Part shown: positions 15,966 to 23,801 of the stretch, one piece after another
Layout of the letters: the number at the start of each line of letters is the position of its first letter
How positions within the stretch are numbered: the first letter of the stretch is position 1
NCBI RefSeq assembly: GCF_027270735.1
Contig: NZ_JAPWIJ010000018.1
Span: 1-64,000 of the forward strand
Length of the DNA stretch: 64,000 nucleotides
Reading direction: 5' to 3'
Source of the DNA: Rhodococcus ruber
GTDB lineage: Bacteria; Actinomycetota; Actinomycetes; Mycobacteriales; Mycobacteriaceae
Made by a program: the position numbers and the translations under genes
Notes under the pieces: generated by a model
Databases searched by the model: none
Told to the model about the DNA's origin: nothing
The model's input: the letters and a program-made list of their open reading frames with translations, nothing else

Positions 15966-18900
15966 GACACGGGAAGCGAACTCAAGATCTCTTGCAGTGC
16001 AGCATGTCTGGTGATACCAGCAGCCCGCGCGATACCGGCGTCGACCGTAGGGTCACCGACAATCGCGCGGGCTGCGGCCACATGCCGATCGATGCGCATC
16101 GACGGAAAATCCTGGCGACCCACCGCCCGGTCCGACGCGGCCAGCAACCGAACTCCACGTTCGCGGTCCCCGCACTGCACCTCGAACGAACCCACTGCGC
16201 ACGCAACAGCACCGAGCATCGGAATATCGTAGAAACCGCCAGGCACCAACGCATTCCACGGCGTGCGCACCAGCTCCCCCACCGCTTCGCGCATCTCCAC
16301 CGCACGACCGTGCAATACATGCGCTCCGACGGCCGCGCACACCAGAATCGTCATGAACGGATCACTCGCGTCCTGCGACGGCCAGCCGCCGATGGCCAGT
16401 GCTTCCCGAAATTGCGCCAAACCTCGTTCGACGTGACCGTCTTCCACATCCGCCGCTGCCCGTGCCGCAGTCAGCGACGCAGACGTAGACTGCTGCTGCG
16501 CACGATCCCACCGAGCGCCGGAATCGTGCGCAGGCCCCCGATCAGCGGTGTCACCGGAATTGCCCGGACTCCAGTCCTGCGCCATACCTCCCGACGCCAA
16601 TTCCTCCACCAGCGCCCGCCCCTCGTCCACCCGACCCGCGCCGATCAGGGCCATTGCCAGAAAGGTTCGGGTTTGCATGCTCTCCTCGTAGGCATGCATC
16701 GCCCACATGACATCGGCGGAGGTTCGATAGTACTCGGCGGCTGTGGCTTGATCACCTGCCAAGCCGTAGGAGCTGGCAAGTGTCTGCGAGGTGGACCCCA
16801 CTGCCCACAGATCACCGCGACTACGCGCGATGGCGAGAGCGCGCTCACCGTCTCGAATCGACTCGTGCAATCGCCCCGAATTCTGTGCCAGCATCGCGCG
16901 AACGACGTACGAGTTGCAGCGAACGTCGTCGAATTCGGAGCGAGTGGCGAGAGCCAGTTTTCGGGCCAAACCCCGACCCCCGATGTGGTGAACGAGTACC
17001 TCGGCATTGAACCGCAATCCCGGTGAGATGTCGGTTCTGTGGCGCAACAGTTTTCGTAGATCGACTCGGACTCGCGCTACCCGACGCAGTTGTCGTCCGT
17101 ACGCGAAATGCGCCGCCAGAACCAGCATGCACATGACGGCGTTGTCGTCGGGTGTCTCGGCGATCCCGCGGCGGATACTGCTCTGCACCCTGTCGGCCCA
17201 GTTCAGCACCTCGGAATGCGCGCCACGCATGGCCCAGAAGTAGCCCAGTACCGAGAAAAGAGTGCAGACGTGCTCCGAAACATCATGCGCGAAAGAATGT
17301 CTCATCATGGAGAGCAGGTTGTCGTGCTCCGCCTCGAGCAGTAGAACCATCTCGGCCGGACGCCCACCGGCATAGCCCGCGGAAATCCTCGTCGACACCG
17401 CAGTCGACCAGGCACGCAGGCGTAGGGAAACCTGCTCTTTCTCCCCACTCGCGTCCAACTGCTCCTCGCCGTACTCGCGGACGGTCTCGAGCATGTGGTA
17501 GCGCACGCCCGTCGAAGTCTCGGCAACGGTGACCATGGACTGGTTCACCAGACCGTCGAGCGCGAACGACACATCCTCGACCTCGGACCATTCCGCCACC
17601 GTTCGCGCCGCGTCGAGATCGAAGCCCGCAGGAAAACGACAGAGCCGCCGAAGAGTTGCCCGCTCTGTAGCGTCGAGCAGATTCCAACTCCAGTCGATGA
17701 CCGCGTGCAAGGTTCGATGGCGTTCCGGACGGGTTCGGTCCGTCGATCGCAGCAGCGCGAATCGTTTGTGCAACCGACTGCCGATGTCCTCCACACTCAT
17801 CGACTTCACTCGCGCTGCAGCCAACTCGATAGCCAGGGGCAGGCCGTCCAAAGTGCGACACAGAGCCGCGACCGCATCGGGTTCGAGCCGTACAGACGGG
17901 CGAACAGCACGAGCTCTGATGCAAAAGAGCTCTGTTGCAGGCGAATTCGGGCCGAGAATGCCGAGCGAGGGCAGCGGAAACACCGATTCGGCCGTCGACC
18001 CCATCGGCGAACGAGAGGTCGCCAATACCGTCACCAGATCCGTTGCGGCCACCAACTCGTCCACAACTGCCGCCACCTCGTCGATCACGTGCTCGCAGTT
18101 GTCGAGGATCAACAAGCCTCGGCGGGTCGAGAAGACGTCGACCAGACGCTCGTGAATCGAGTGCACCCGGGCGACCTGAAGACTGCCGACGGTGAAATCC
18201 GCCTCGGTCAATCCGAGGGTGGCTCCGATCGCCGAGGCGACGTCCTCGCCACTGCGCAGCGATGCCAACTCCACGAACGCCACCGGCATCGAATCGGCAG
18301 CTCGATGGCCCAGGGCATGCGCGATGCGTGTCTTGCCCGCGCCGCCAGGACCCAGGACGGTGGTGACGCGAGAGGTGCGCAGCAGTTCCTCGATCGCATC
18401 GATGTCGTCGCCTCGACCGATCAGGGCATTGGGCGCGGCACGAAGACCGATGGTCTGCAGCACCTTCGGTGCGTCGTGGCCGAGAATTTCGGCATTCAGT
18501 GCAGTCGTCGCGGGCGAGGGATCCGCTCCCAACCGCTCGGCGAGATCGCTGCGCAATTCCGCGAACACCGTCAGCGCGTCGTTGGGTCGGCCGACACCGT
18601 GCAGTGCGCGCATGAGGTCGGCGGCAGCCTGCTCGTCGGCTGGGTCTTCGGCCGCGCGGGCCTGCGCATGCGGCAGAGCGTCGCCGAATCTTCTCAGACC
18701 GAGGAGCGCCGCGACCCGCAGGGACTTCAGCGCCGTGCCGACCTTGTCGGCCTCGACCCGAACGGAGTCGATGGGCTCACCGCGCCACAGATCGAGGGCT
18801 TCGACCACCAGGTCGAGTGCATCCTGAAAGTGCTCCTCAGCGAGGTGACCCTCCGCGCCACGGAGCAGAGCACGGGCCTGGCCGAGATCGGTGTCCTCGG

Positions 18901-19222
18901 TACTCAGAACCAACCGATATCCCCCGGGCCCGCTCTCGAGAGCGCCCCTGGGCAGCGCCGATCGCAGCCGAGAGATCTGTGTCTGCAGAGCATTCTTCGG
19001 CGATCGGGGAGGCTCGCCGGGCCACAGCTCCTCGATGAGCACCTGCGAGGAACGCGCCCGCCCCGGATCCAACGCCAACGCCACCAGCAGAGCCTGCGCA
19101 CGTGTACCCGATACCGGCACGGAACTGCCGTCGATCACGGTCGTCACGACGCCGAGAATCCCCACCACCGGAGGTTCGGCTGTGAGGTGCGTCGTCTCGG
19201 GATACGCGATGTCGTTGGGCAC
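15962..19222 (-). CDS. Large BTAD/NB-ARC transcriptional regulator
   Basis: About 1,086 residues in the AfsR/SARP-like STAND ATPase group. A winged-helix OmpR-type DNA-binding domain (about 18-105) is followed by the BTAD helical domain (about 110-255). The NB-ARC ATPase has P-loop GPGGAGKT at 291-298 and Walker B LILDNCEHV near 371. A TPR-like helical C-terminus of about 500 residues follows. GTG 19222 is chosen from frame and domain fit; its SD, GAGGA, is only two or three bases away, so the start is uncertain. It converges on the DrrAB exporter, a natural target, but no operator is evident. Confidence 0.88.
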   Translation of the reverse strand: MPNDIAYPETTHLTAEPPVVGILGVVTTVIDGSSVPVSGTRAQALLVALALDPGRARSSQVLIEELWPGEPPRSPKNALQTQISRLRSALPRGALESGPGGYRLVLSTEDTDLGQARALLRGAEGHLAEEHFQDALDLVVEALDLWRGEPIDSVRVEADKVGTALKSLRVAALLGLRRFGDALPHAQARAAEDPADEQAAADLMRALHGVGRPNDALTVFAELRSDLAERLGADPSPATTALNAEILGHDAPKVLQTIGLRAAPNALIGRGDDIDAIEELLRTSRVTTVLGPGGAGKTRIAHALGHRAADSMPVAFVELASLRSGEDVASAIGATLGLTEADFTVGSLQVARVHSIHERLVDVFSTRRGLLILDNCEHVIDEVAAVVDELVAATDLVTVLATSRSPMGSTAESVFPLPSLGILGPNSPATELFCIRARAVRPSVRLEPDAVAALCRTLDGLPLAIELAAARVKSMSVEDIGSRLHKRFALLRSTDRTRPERHRTLHAVIDWSWNLLDATERATLRRLCRFPAGFDLDAARTVAEWSEVEDVSFALDGLVNQSMVTVAETSTGVRYHMLETVREYGEEQLDASGEKEQVSLRLRAWSTAVSTRISAGYAGGRPAEMVLLLEAEHDNLLSMMRHSFAHDVSEHVCTLFSVLGYFWAMRGAHSEVLNWADRVQSSIRRGIAETPDDNAVMCMLVLAAHFAYGRQLRRVARVRVDLRKLLRHRTDISPGLRFNAEVLVHHIGGRGLARKLALATRSEFDDVRCNSYVVRAMLAQNSGRLHESIRDGERALAIARSRGDLWAVGSTSQTLASSYGLAGDQATAAEYYRTSADVMWAMHAYEESMQTRTFLAMALIGAGRVDEGRALVEELASGGMAQDWSPGNSGDTADRGPAHDSGARWDRAQQQSTSASLTAARAAADVEDGHVERGLAQFREALAIGGWPSQDASDPFMTILVCAAVGAHVLHGRAVEMREAVGELVRTPWNALVPGGFYDIPMLGAVACAVGSFEVQCGDRERGVRLLAASDRAVGRQDFPSMRIDRHVAAARAIVGDPTVDAGIARAAGITRHAALQEILSSLPVS

Positions 19223-19388
19223 TGTCCTCAGATCGTAGGCCGCGGGGCCGAACCCTTCGAATTGACGTTTGGATTGTTTTGAGACCCTAACCAAACCGTG
19301 AGACGGTACAGTGACCCCGTCGCCTGTCTCGAGGGCGCGCAACGTACACCTGATCGCCGTCATCGAAATCGGAGAGGCCGGAGAAGAG

Positions 19389-20642
19389 ATGCGTTCGTCC
19401 GTGGGTGTGTCACTGGGCACGTGCGGCATCCGCACGGCCCGGACCACCGAAGACGGCACCTGGACCGACGGCACCCCGTTCGACGACTGGCAGCTCTCCC
19501 CCTCCGCCGAGGACGTCGCGCGTGTGGTCCGCGGCATCGTCGATCGGCCCGACGCACCGCAGTCCCTCGGTGTCGCCCACCGCACCCCTGCCGAACGGGC
19601 GCACATTGCCGCAGCCCTGGCCGAGGAATACGTCTCCGACGTGCACCTCATCGACGAAACCGGCGCGGCCCTGGAATACCTGCGGCCCGGACTGCCGTCA
19701 CACCACCGAACGATCGCACTGTTCGATGCCGGAGACACAGGGGTCGGCATCGACATCGTGGACGTCGAATCCGGCCGCTCCTACGGATCGACGCGCACCA
19801 CCGCCATCAGCGGTAGCGCCTTCGACGCCGTCGTCCGCGAGCACATCCTCGGTCTGGGCATCGTGCGATCGCCACAGACTCCCGACGAGGAGAGTGCGCT
19901 GACGGCCTTCTGCCGCGGAATCAAGGAAGCGCTGTCCACGCACCAGACCACCAGCACACCCGACGGCGAGCACGTCCTCCTCGAGCGGCACATCTTCGAG
20001 TTGTCCATTGCGCGCTCCACCGAGCAGGCCGCCGCGACGGTACGACAACTCGGTCTCGAAGCCGAGTTCTATCCCGACGCCGTCGTCGCCATCGGTGGAA
20101 CGTCCAATGTTCCGCTGGTCCGGGCCACCCTGGAACGCTTTCTGCAACTGCCGGTCATCGTCCCGGAACGGCCGGAACTGGTGGTTGCCGGTGGAGCGGC
20201 TGTCCACGCCACCCGCGTGGACGCGGCCCACGTGCCGCCCCTCGTCTCACACCGACCGGCATTGGCGCGGCTGGGAATGATCGCGCTGCCGATCGTCGGC
20301 GTCATCGCCGCCATCGGGCTGTTCACGTCCATCGGGTCCAGCGAGGGAGACCAACCGCTGAGTACCCCGGCCAGCGTGGGCGAGCGCGTCTCGCAGACCA
20401 CGTCGCCTGCGGCCGGCACCACGACGACCTCGACCTCGACACCCACGCCCGACGTCCCGCCGCCTCCCCCGACGACGACCTCCGCACCGCCGCCTGCTGC
20501 CGATCCGGCCCCCTATGTCGAGTACCAACCGCACTACTACCCACCGGCACCTGCGCCGGCACCGACGGTGCCGCTGCCACAGATTCCCGGCGTCCAGATG
20601 CCTGTCATCCCACTGCCGGTGTTACCGCGCCTGCCGTTCTGA
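19389..20642 (+). CDS. Membrane-anchored Hsp70-like ATPase with Pro-rich tail
   Basis: A 417-residue protein. Residues 1 to about 280 resemble the actin/Hsp70 ATPase core, with SLGTCGIRTA in the phosphate-1 position, LFDAGDTGVGIDIVD (phosphate 2) and VAIGGTSNVPLVRATLERFL (adenosine motif). There is no peptide-binding domain. A single hydrophobic helix (about 294-314) leads to a Thr/Ser/Pro-rich tail of about 100 residues that should lie outside the membrane. The chaperone label is doubtful because of this; a sensor of cell-wall state is equally possible. ATG 19389 has GGAGAAG nearby. The 166-base gap upstream holds no other gene. Confidence 0.85.
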   Translation: MRSSVGVSLGTCGIRTARTTEDGTWTDGTPFDDWQLSPSAEDVARVVRGIVDRPDAPQSLGVAHRTPAERAHIAAALAEEYVSDVHLIDETGAALEYLRPGLPSHHRTIALFDAGDTGVGIDIVDVESGRSYGSTRTTAISGSAFDAVVREHILGLGIVRSPQTPDEESALTAFCRGIKEALSTHQTTSTPDGEHVLLERHIFELSIARSTEQAAATVRQLGLEAEFYPDAVVAIGGTSNVPLVRATLERFLQLPVIVPERPELVVAGGAAVHATRVDAAHVPPLVSHRPALARLGMIALPIVGVIAAIGLFTSIGSSEGDQPLSTPASVGERVSQTTSPAAGTTTTSTSTPTPDVPPPPPTTTSAPPPAADPAPYVEYQPHYYPPAPAPAPTVPLPQIPGVQMPVIPLPVLPRLPF

Positions 20643-20689
20643 CCGGCCGCGTTCTCGTCCGCCGGACGGATACGGAAGGATCGTCGCTC

Positions 20690-21559
20690 ATGGCCACCAC
20701 TGCACAATGGATCGAAGGTGCGCGACCGCGCACACTCCCGAACGCGATCGCTCCCGTACTCGTCGGTACCGGTGCAGCCGTGTCACTGGACGCCGGGGTG
20801 TGGTGGAAGGCGCTGTTGGCGTTGGTCGTGTCGTTGGCCCTGATCGTCGGCGTCAATTTCGCCAACGATTACTCGGACGGAATCCGCGGCACCGATGACG
20901 ATCGTGTCGGGCCCTTGCGACTGGTCGGCTCCAAGGCGGCCTCCGCAGGCGCTGTCAAAAAAGCCGCCATCGGCTGCTTCGCCGTCGGTGCTGTGGCCGG
21001 TCTGGCACTGGCCGTGACCAGCGCCTGGTGGTTGGTCATCGTAGGTCTGGTCTGCATAGCCGGTGCCTGGTACTACACCGGTGGCTCGAAGCCGTACGGC
21101 TACAGCGGATTCGGCGAGATAGCCGTGTTCGTGTTCTTCGGACTCGTCGCAGTTCTCGGCACCCAGTTCGTGCAAGCCGAGCAGATAGACTGGGCCGGAG
21201 TGTTGGCCGCGGTAGCCGTCGGGTCGTTCTCGAGCGCAGTACTCGTCGCCAACAACCTACGGGACATCCCCACCGATACCGAGTCCGGGAAGCTCACGCT
21301 TGCAGTGCGATTGGGTGACACCCGTACTCGCTACCTGCATCTCGCACTGCTGGTGGTGCCGTTCGCGATGACGGTGGTGCTGATTGCCCGAACTCCGTGG
21401 GCACTGGTCGGCCTACTGGCACTCCCCTTCGCTGCTCGCGCGAACTCCCCGGTACGAAAGGGTGCGCACGGGTTCGAATTGATTCCCGCACTGCGCGATT
21501 CGGGCTTGGCGATGCTCGTCTGGGGAGCGAGTACCGGAGTTGCGTTGGCGTTCGCCTAA
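20690..21559 (+). CDS. menA: 1,4-Dihydroxy-2-naphthoate polyprenyltransferase
   Basis: A 289-residue UbiA-family membrane prenyltransferase that joins DHNA to a polyprenyl chain, giving demethylmenaquinone. The first Asp-rich motif NDYSDGIRGTDDDR (about 64-77) and the second, NNLRDIPTDTESGK, are both intact, within eight or nine hydrophobic helices. The ATG is at 20690. It is the only menaquinone gene in this half of the window and is transcribed alone. Its stop lies inside a 15-bp tandem duplication shared with the convergent holin-like gene. Confidence 0.95.
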   Translation: MATTAQWIEGARPRTLPNAIAPVLVGTGAAVSLDAGVWWKALLALVVSLALIVGVNFANDYSDGIRGTDDDRVGPLRLVGSKAASAGAVKKAAIGCFAVGAVAGLALAVTSAWWLVIVGLVCIAGAWYYTGGSKPYGYSGFGEIAVFVFFGLVAVLGTQFVQAEQIDWAGVLAAVAVGSFSSAVLVANNLRDIPTDTESGKLTLAVRLGDTRTRYLHLALLVVPFAMTVVLIARTPWALVGLLALPFAARANSPVRKGAHGFELIPALRDSGLAMLVWGASTGVALAFA

Positions 21560-21579
21560 CGCTTGTTCGCCTAACGCTT
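21550..21579. repeat. 15-bp tandem duplication at the menA/holin-like junction
   Basis: GTTCGCCTAACGCTT occurs twice head to tail (21550-21564, 21565-21579). Each copy carries a CTAA tetramer that gives a TAA stop on the plus strand and a TAG stop on the minus strand. The first unit holds the menA stop and the second holds the stop of the convergent gene. Before duplication, one tetramer may have ended both genes. Confidence 0.8.
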
Positions 21580-21951
21580 GTCGGGCACGAACGCGCCGAG
21601 CAGGAAGTTCACGATCGAGATGATGATCGCGCCCCAGAACGCAGCGGCGAATCCGACGATCTCGAGGCCGTAGCCGGTCTGCGACGACAACCAGCCCGTC
21701 AACAGCAGCATCAGCGCATTGATCACGAGAGTGAACAGTCCGAGAGTCAGAATCAACAACGGCAGCGACAGCAGCTTCACCATCGGCTTGATGAACGCGT
21801 TGACGATCGTCAGCACGGCTGCGATACCGAGCAGCACCACGATGTCCCACCCGTCACCGCGGCCCGAACTGGTGACGGTGATCCCGTCGACGAATTCCTT
21901 GGCGACCCAAATGGCAACAGCGTTGATCACGAGCCGAATCAGAAAGTTCAT
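21571..21951 (-). CDS. Phage-holin-like (superfamily IV) membrane protein
   Basis: A 126-residue protein with four hydrophobic helices, including the linked pair with NAFIKPMVKLLSLPLLILTLGLF typical of the widespread YvlD/holin-4 family. In bacteria these are small housekeeping membrane proteins of unknown use, not lysis genes. ATG 21951 is chosen; the long upstream extension in frame is antisense to other genes. It converges on menA with an 11-base gap, and Clp_N lies 32 bases upstream in the same direction. Confidence 0.85.
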   Translation of the reverse strand: MNFLIRLVINAVAIWVAKEFVDGITVTSSGRGDGWDIVVLLGIAAVLTIVNAFIKPMVKLLSLPLLILTLGLFTLVINALMLLLTGWLSSQTGYGLEIVGFAAAFWGAIIISIVNFLLGAFVPDKR

Positions 21952-21983
21952 GGCGCCATCGTAGGGTTCGCAGCGATGGGCGG

Positions 21984-22496
21984 CTACGGCGTCCGGACGA
22001 GCAGGACCGTCGACCGTAGCTCGCCGAGCGAACAATGCCGCTGCACCAGTTCGGTGAACCATGGATCGGCACCTCGAACCAAACCGAGAAGAACATGTTC
22101 GACGCCGATCTTGCGATCGTGTCGTTCGACGGCTTCCTTCAGCGACAGCTTCAATACCTCCTTGGCCGATGGCCCGAACGGTATGCGATTCAGGCCGTCC
22201 GTCTGCGCCCCGTCGACGGCGTGCGGACCCAGGGCGGCGTCGACGGTCGTCAGGACGGCGTCCAGGTCGATCCCGAGTGAACGCAGCGCACGCGCGTCCT
22301 GGGACTGGGCATCCTCGAGTACTCCGTCGACGGTGAATCCGGCCTCGGCGAGCGCGTTCTTCAGCGGCTCTTCGGCAACCGCGAGCGCACCGAGGAACAG
22401 ATGGGTTGGCTCGATACGCGGTGAGTGCAGTGCCCGCGCTTGTCCCTGTGCTCCCAGGACGACTGCTCTGGCGGACGTGGTGAATCGTTCGAACAT
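21984..22496 (-). CDS. Stand-alone Clp_N domain protein
   Basis: A 170-residue protein consisting of the two Clp N-terminal repeats only (about 1-75 and 85-150: FERFTTSARAVVLGAQ, EPTHLFLGAL, KIGVEHVLLGLV). No AAA+ ATPase module follows. Full ClpC uses this domain to bind substrates and adaptors, so this protein could act as an adaptor, decoy or sensor. It starts six bases after the small HTH gene and is almost certainly co-transcribed. The pair is seen in other actinobacteria, from memory, with no clear published role known to me. Confidence 0.88.
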   Translation of the reverse strand: MFERFTTSARAVVLGAQGQARALHSPRIEPTHLFLGALAVAEEPLKNALAEAGFTVDGVLEDAQSQDARALRSLGIDLDAVLTTVDAALGPHAVDGAQTDGLNRIPFGPSAKEVLKLSLKEAVERHDRKIGVEHVLLGLVRGADPWFTELVQRHCSLGELRSTVLLVRTP

Positions 22497-22502
22497 GATT
22501 GT

Positions 22503-22718
22503 CTACCTTCCCTTTCCGCCATGCTTCTTGTGGACCGCCTGTCTGCTGACTCCCAGCGAATCGGCTATCGCCTGCCAGGACCATCCTTGACTGCGGGCGG
22601 TGCGAACCTGAACGGCTTCCAGCCGCTCGAGCAACCGACGAAGAGCCGCTACCGCACGCAGCCCCTCCCCCGGATCGGGACTGGCGGCTGCGGCTGCAAG
22701 TGCAGTGGCTTCGGTCAT
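22503..22718 (-). CDS. Small HTH DNA-binding protein paired with Clp_N
   Basis: A 71-residue protein with a helix-turn-helix at the C-terminus (GWSWQAIADSLGVSRQAVHKKHG) resembling a sigma-region-4 or AsnC-like HTH, preceded by one amphipathic helix. It has no ligand domain. ATG 22718 is preferred to the TTG at 22727 because a TTGACA/TACATT promoter places the transcript start on this ATG. Two matching inverted repeats lie directly upstream, so self-repression is likely. The Clp_N partner follows after six bases. Confidence 0.85.
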   Translation of the reverse strand: MTEATALAAAAASPDPGEGLRAVAALRRLLERLEAVQVRTARSQGWSWQAIADSLGVSRQAVHKKHGGKGR

Positions 22719-22720
22719 GG

Positions 22721-22768
22721 TTGTCAATGTAGGTTGACGGACCGATTGTTGTCAACCTTGATTGACAA
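22721..22768 (-). promoter_or_regulatory. Promoter with two TTGTCAA-N6-TTGACAA operators
   Basis: On the minus strand, -35 TTGACA (22750-22755) and -10 TACATT (22726-22731), 18 bases apart, put the start of transcription at the ATG of the HTH gene, giving a leaderless mRNA. Over the same DNA lie a perfect inverted repeat TTGTCAA-N6-TTGACAA (22749-22768) and an imperfect copy (22721-22739; TTGTCAA-N6-TTGAC), offset by 28 bases. The -35 is part of the upstream operator and the -10 overlaps the second one. Confidence 0.65.
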
Positions 22769-22812
22769 GAAGGTGTTCGGATCCAGCACTCCGGGCAGGG
22801 TTCGGGCGGCGC

Positions 22813-23154
22813 TCAGCGATCCACGGCGATGTCGACCGACACCCGCCCGCGCTCGTCGCGGGTGGCCGTCGCGAGGCCTGTGTACCGAACGCCCCCGAGG
22901 TCGACGTCGACTCGACCGCCATCGTTCGTGAAGTTTCGCCACCAGCTCTTCTTGTCCGGCATCGCCACCCTGACTTTCAGGTGATCACCTTTCCGGCTGA
23001 TAGCCAGCGGTAGTGAAATCTTCTTGCCGGACTTCCGGCCGGTGTAGGTCAGGATGCCCATCGACCGTCCGAGCACCCTGTCGAGCACCGGCGCCTTCAT
23101 CGCGACCATGAAAACCCTGTTGAACGCTGCCGCCGATTTCTGAAATGTGTTCAT
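22813..23154 (-). CDS. Ddn-like F420-dependent reductase family protein
   Basis: A 113-residue split-beta-barrel protein of the deazaflavin-dependent nitroreductase/quinone reductase type. The family landmark GILTYTGRKSGKKISLPLA (about 33-51) is followed by KKSWWRNFTNDGGRVDVDL (about 68-86). Members bind F420 and reduce quinones or nitro compounds. It is shorter at both ends than Ddn, so activity is not certain. It is followed by 85 bases before the HTH promoter and preceded by a 69-base gap from the MarR gene; all run on the minus strand. Confidence 0.85.
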   Translation of the reverse strand: MNTFQKSAAAFNRVFMVAMKAPVLDRVLGRSMGILTYTGRKSGKKISLPLAISRKGDHLKVRVAMPDKKSWWRNFTNDGGRVDVDLGGVRYTGLATATRDERGRVSVDIAVDR

Positions 23155-23223
23155 CGTGCGCTCCTCCGAGCTCGCTCCCGCACCTGCTCGCGAGCGTAGC
23201 CCTCGTGCAGGTCGACGGGGCGC

Positions 23224-23724
23224 TCACTGCGACGACAGACCGACCTCCATCGACTCGGCGAGGATGGACAAGGCCTCGAGGACTCGCTCACGACGAGCGC
23301 CCAATGCGTCGAACAGTCGCCCGTGAGCCGCGAGCTCGCGGGGAAAGACGTCGTCCACAACACTTTTCCCCGTCTCGGTCAACGTGATCGAAGCAGACCG
23401 TCGATCTTCCGTGTTGGTACGGCGCTCGATGAAACCGCGGCGTTCGAGTTTGGCGAGTGCCTTGCTCACCCCGGCGCGGGTCATGCCGAGCAACTCCGCC
23501 AACCGCACCGCTGTCACCTGCTCGACTGCATAACGCAGGGGCACCATCAACTCCACCTCGGCGACGGAGACATCGGCGGCGGCGTATATCGGCTCGACGG
23601 CCAGATCCAGCAGCGCGACGATCCGTTTGATCTGGGCCACCACCTGCATCGGCGACGTGTCGAGTTCTGGATTGAACTCGGCCCACCGCGCGCAGGTCAG
23701 CTCACGAAGCGAGGCATCGGTCAT
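23224..23724 (-). CDS. MarR-family transcriptional regulator
   Basis: A 166-residue winged-helix repressor: dimer helices at both ends, recognition region TAVRLAELLGMTRAGVSKALAKLERRGFIERR and wing NTEDRRSASITLTETG. ATG 23724 has GGTGG upstream; the reading from 23808 would overlap the divergent oxidoreductase and is rejected. Divergent placement next to an FAD oxidoreductase is the classic arrangement of a MarR repressor and its target. The ligand may be a phenolic or oxidant, by family analogy. Confidence 0.9.
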   Translation of the reverse strand: MTDASLRELTCARWAEFNPELDTSPMQVVAQIKRIVALLDLAVEPIYAAADVSVAEVELMVPLRYAVEQVTAVRLAELLGMTRAGVSKALAKLERRGFIERRTNTEDRRSASITLTETGKSVVDDVFPRELAAHGRLFDALGARRERVLEALSILAESMEVGLSSQ

Positions 23725-23801
23725 CGGCACCACCAATTTTGTTAACCAGTTGACAGTTCTGTTACGTTCGGACTTTAGCCCATCGACTTCGAGGAGCTCT
23801 C
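23725..23801. promoter_or_regulatory. Divergent promoter region, MarR / FAD oxidoreductase
   Basis: A 77-base gap, A/T-rich in its centre, contains GTTAAC (23741-23746) and a TTGACA (23750-23755) that could be the plus-strand -35. No good -10 is obvious. Repeated AGTT/AACT half-sites and a TAAC...GTTA pair (23743-23746 with 23761-23764) are candidate MarR contacts. The plus-strand gene uses TTG 23802 with a strong GAGGAG five bases before it. Confidence 0.45.

Noticed and set aside
17495..19282. A 595-codon plus-strand frame opposite the BTAD regulator
   Set aside because: The minus strand shows P-loop, Walker B and winged-helix motifs. The plus frame has none and has shadow composition.
19223..19756. 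N-terminal extension of the BTAD regulator by 178 residues
   Set aside because: The extra part overlaps the start of the Hsp70-like gene on the other strand and lacks family similarity. Domain start fits GTG 19222.
21571..21951. A prophage remnant from the holin-like gene
   Set aside because: This holin superfamily is a common chromosomal membrane protein. No endolysin, integrase or att site is nearby.
22470..22500. A possible SOS (LexA) box near the Clp_N start, from TTCGAAC
   Set aside because: Only one half-site is present and it is within coding sequence. No GTTCG partner at proper spacing.
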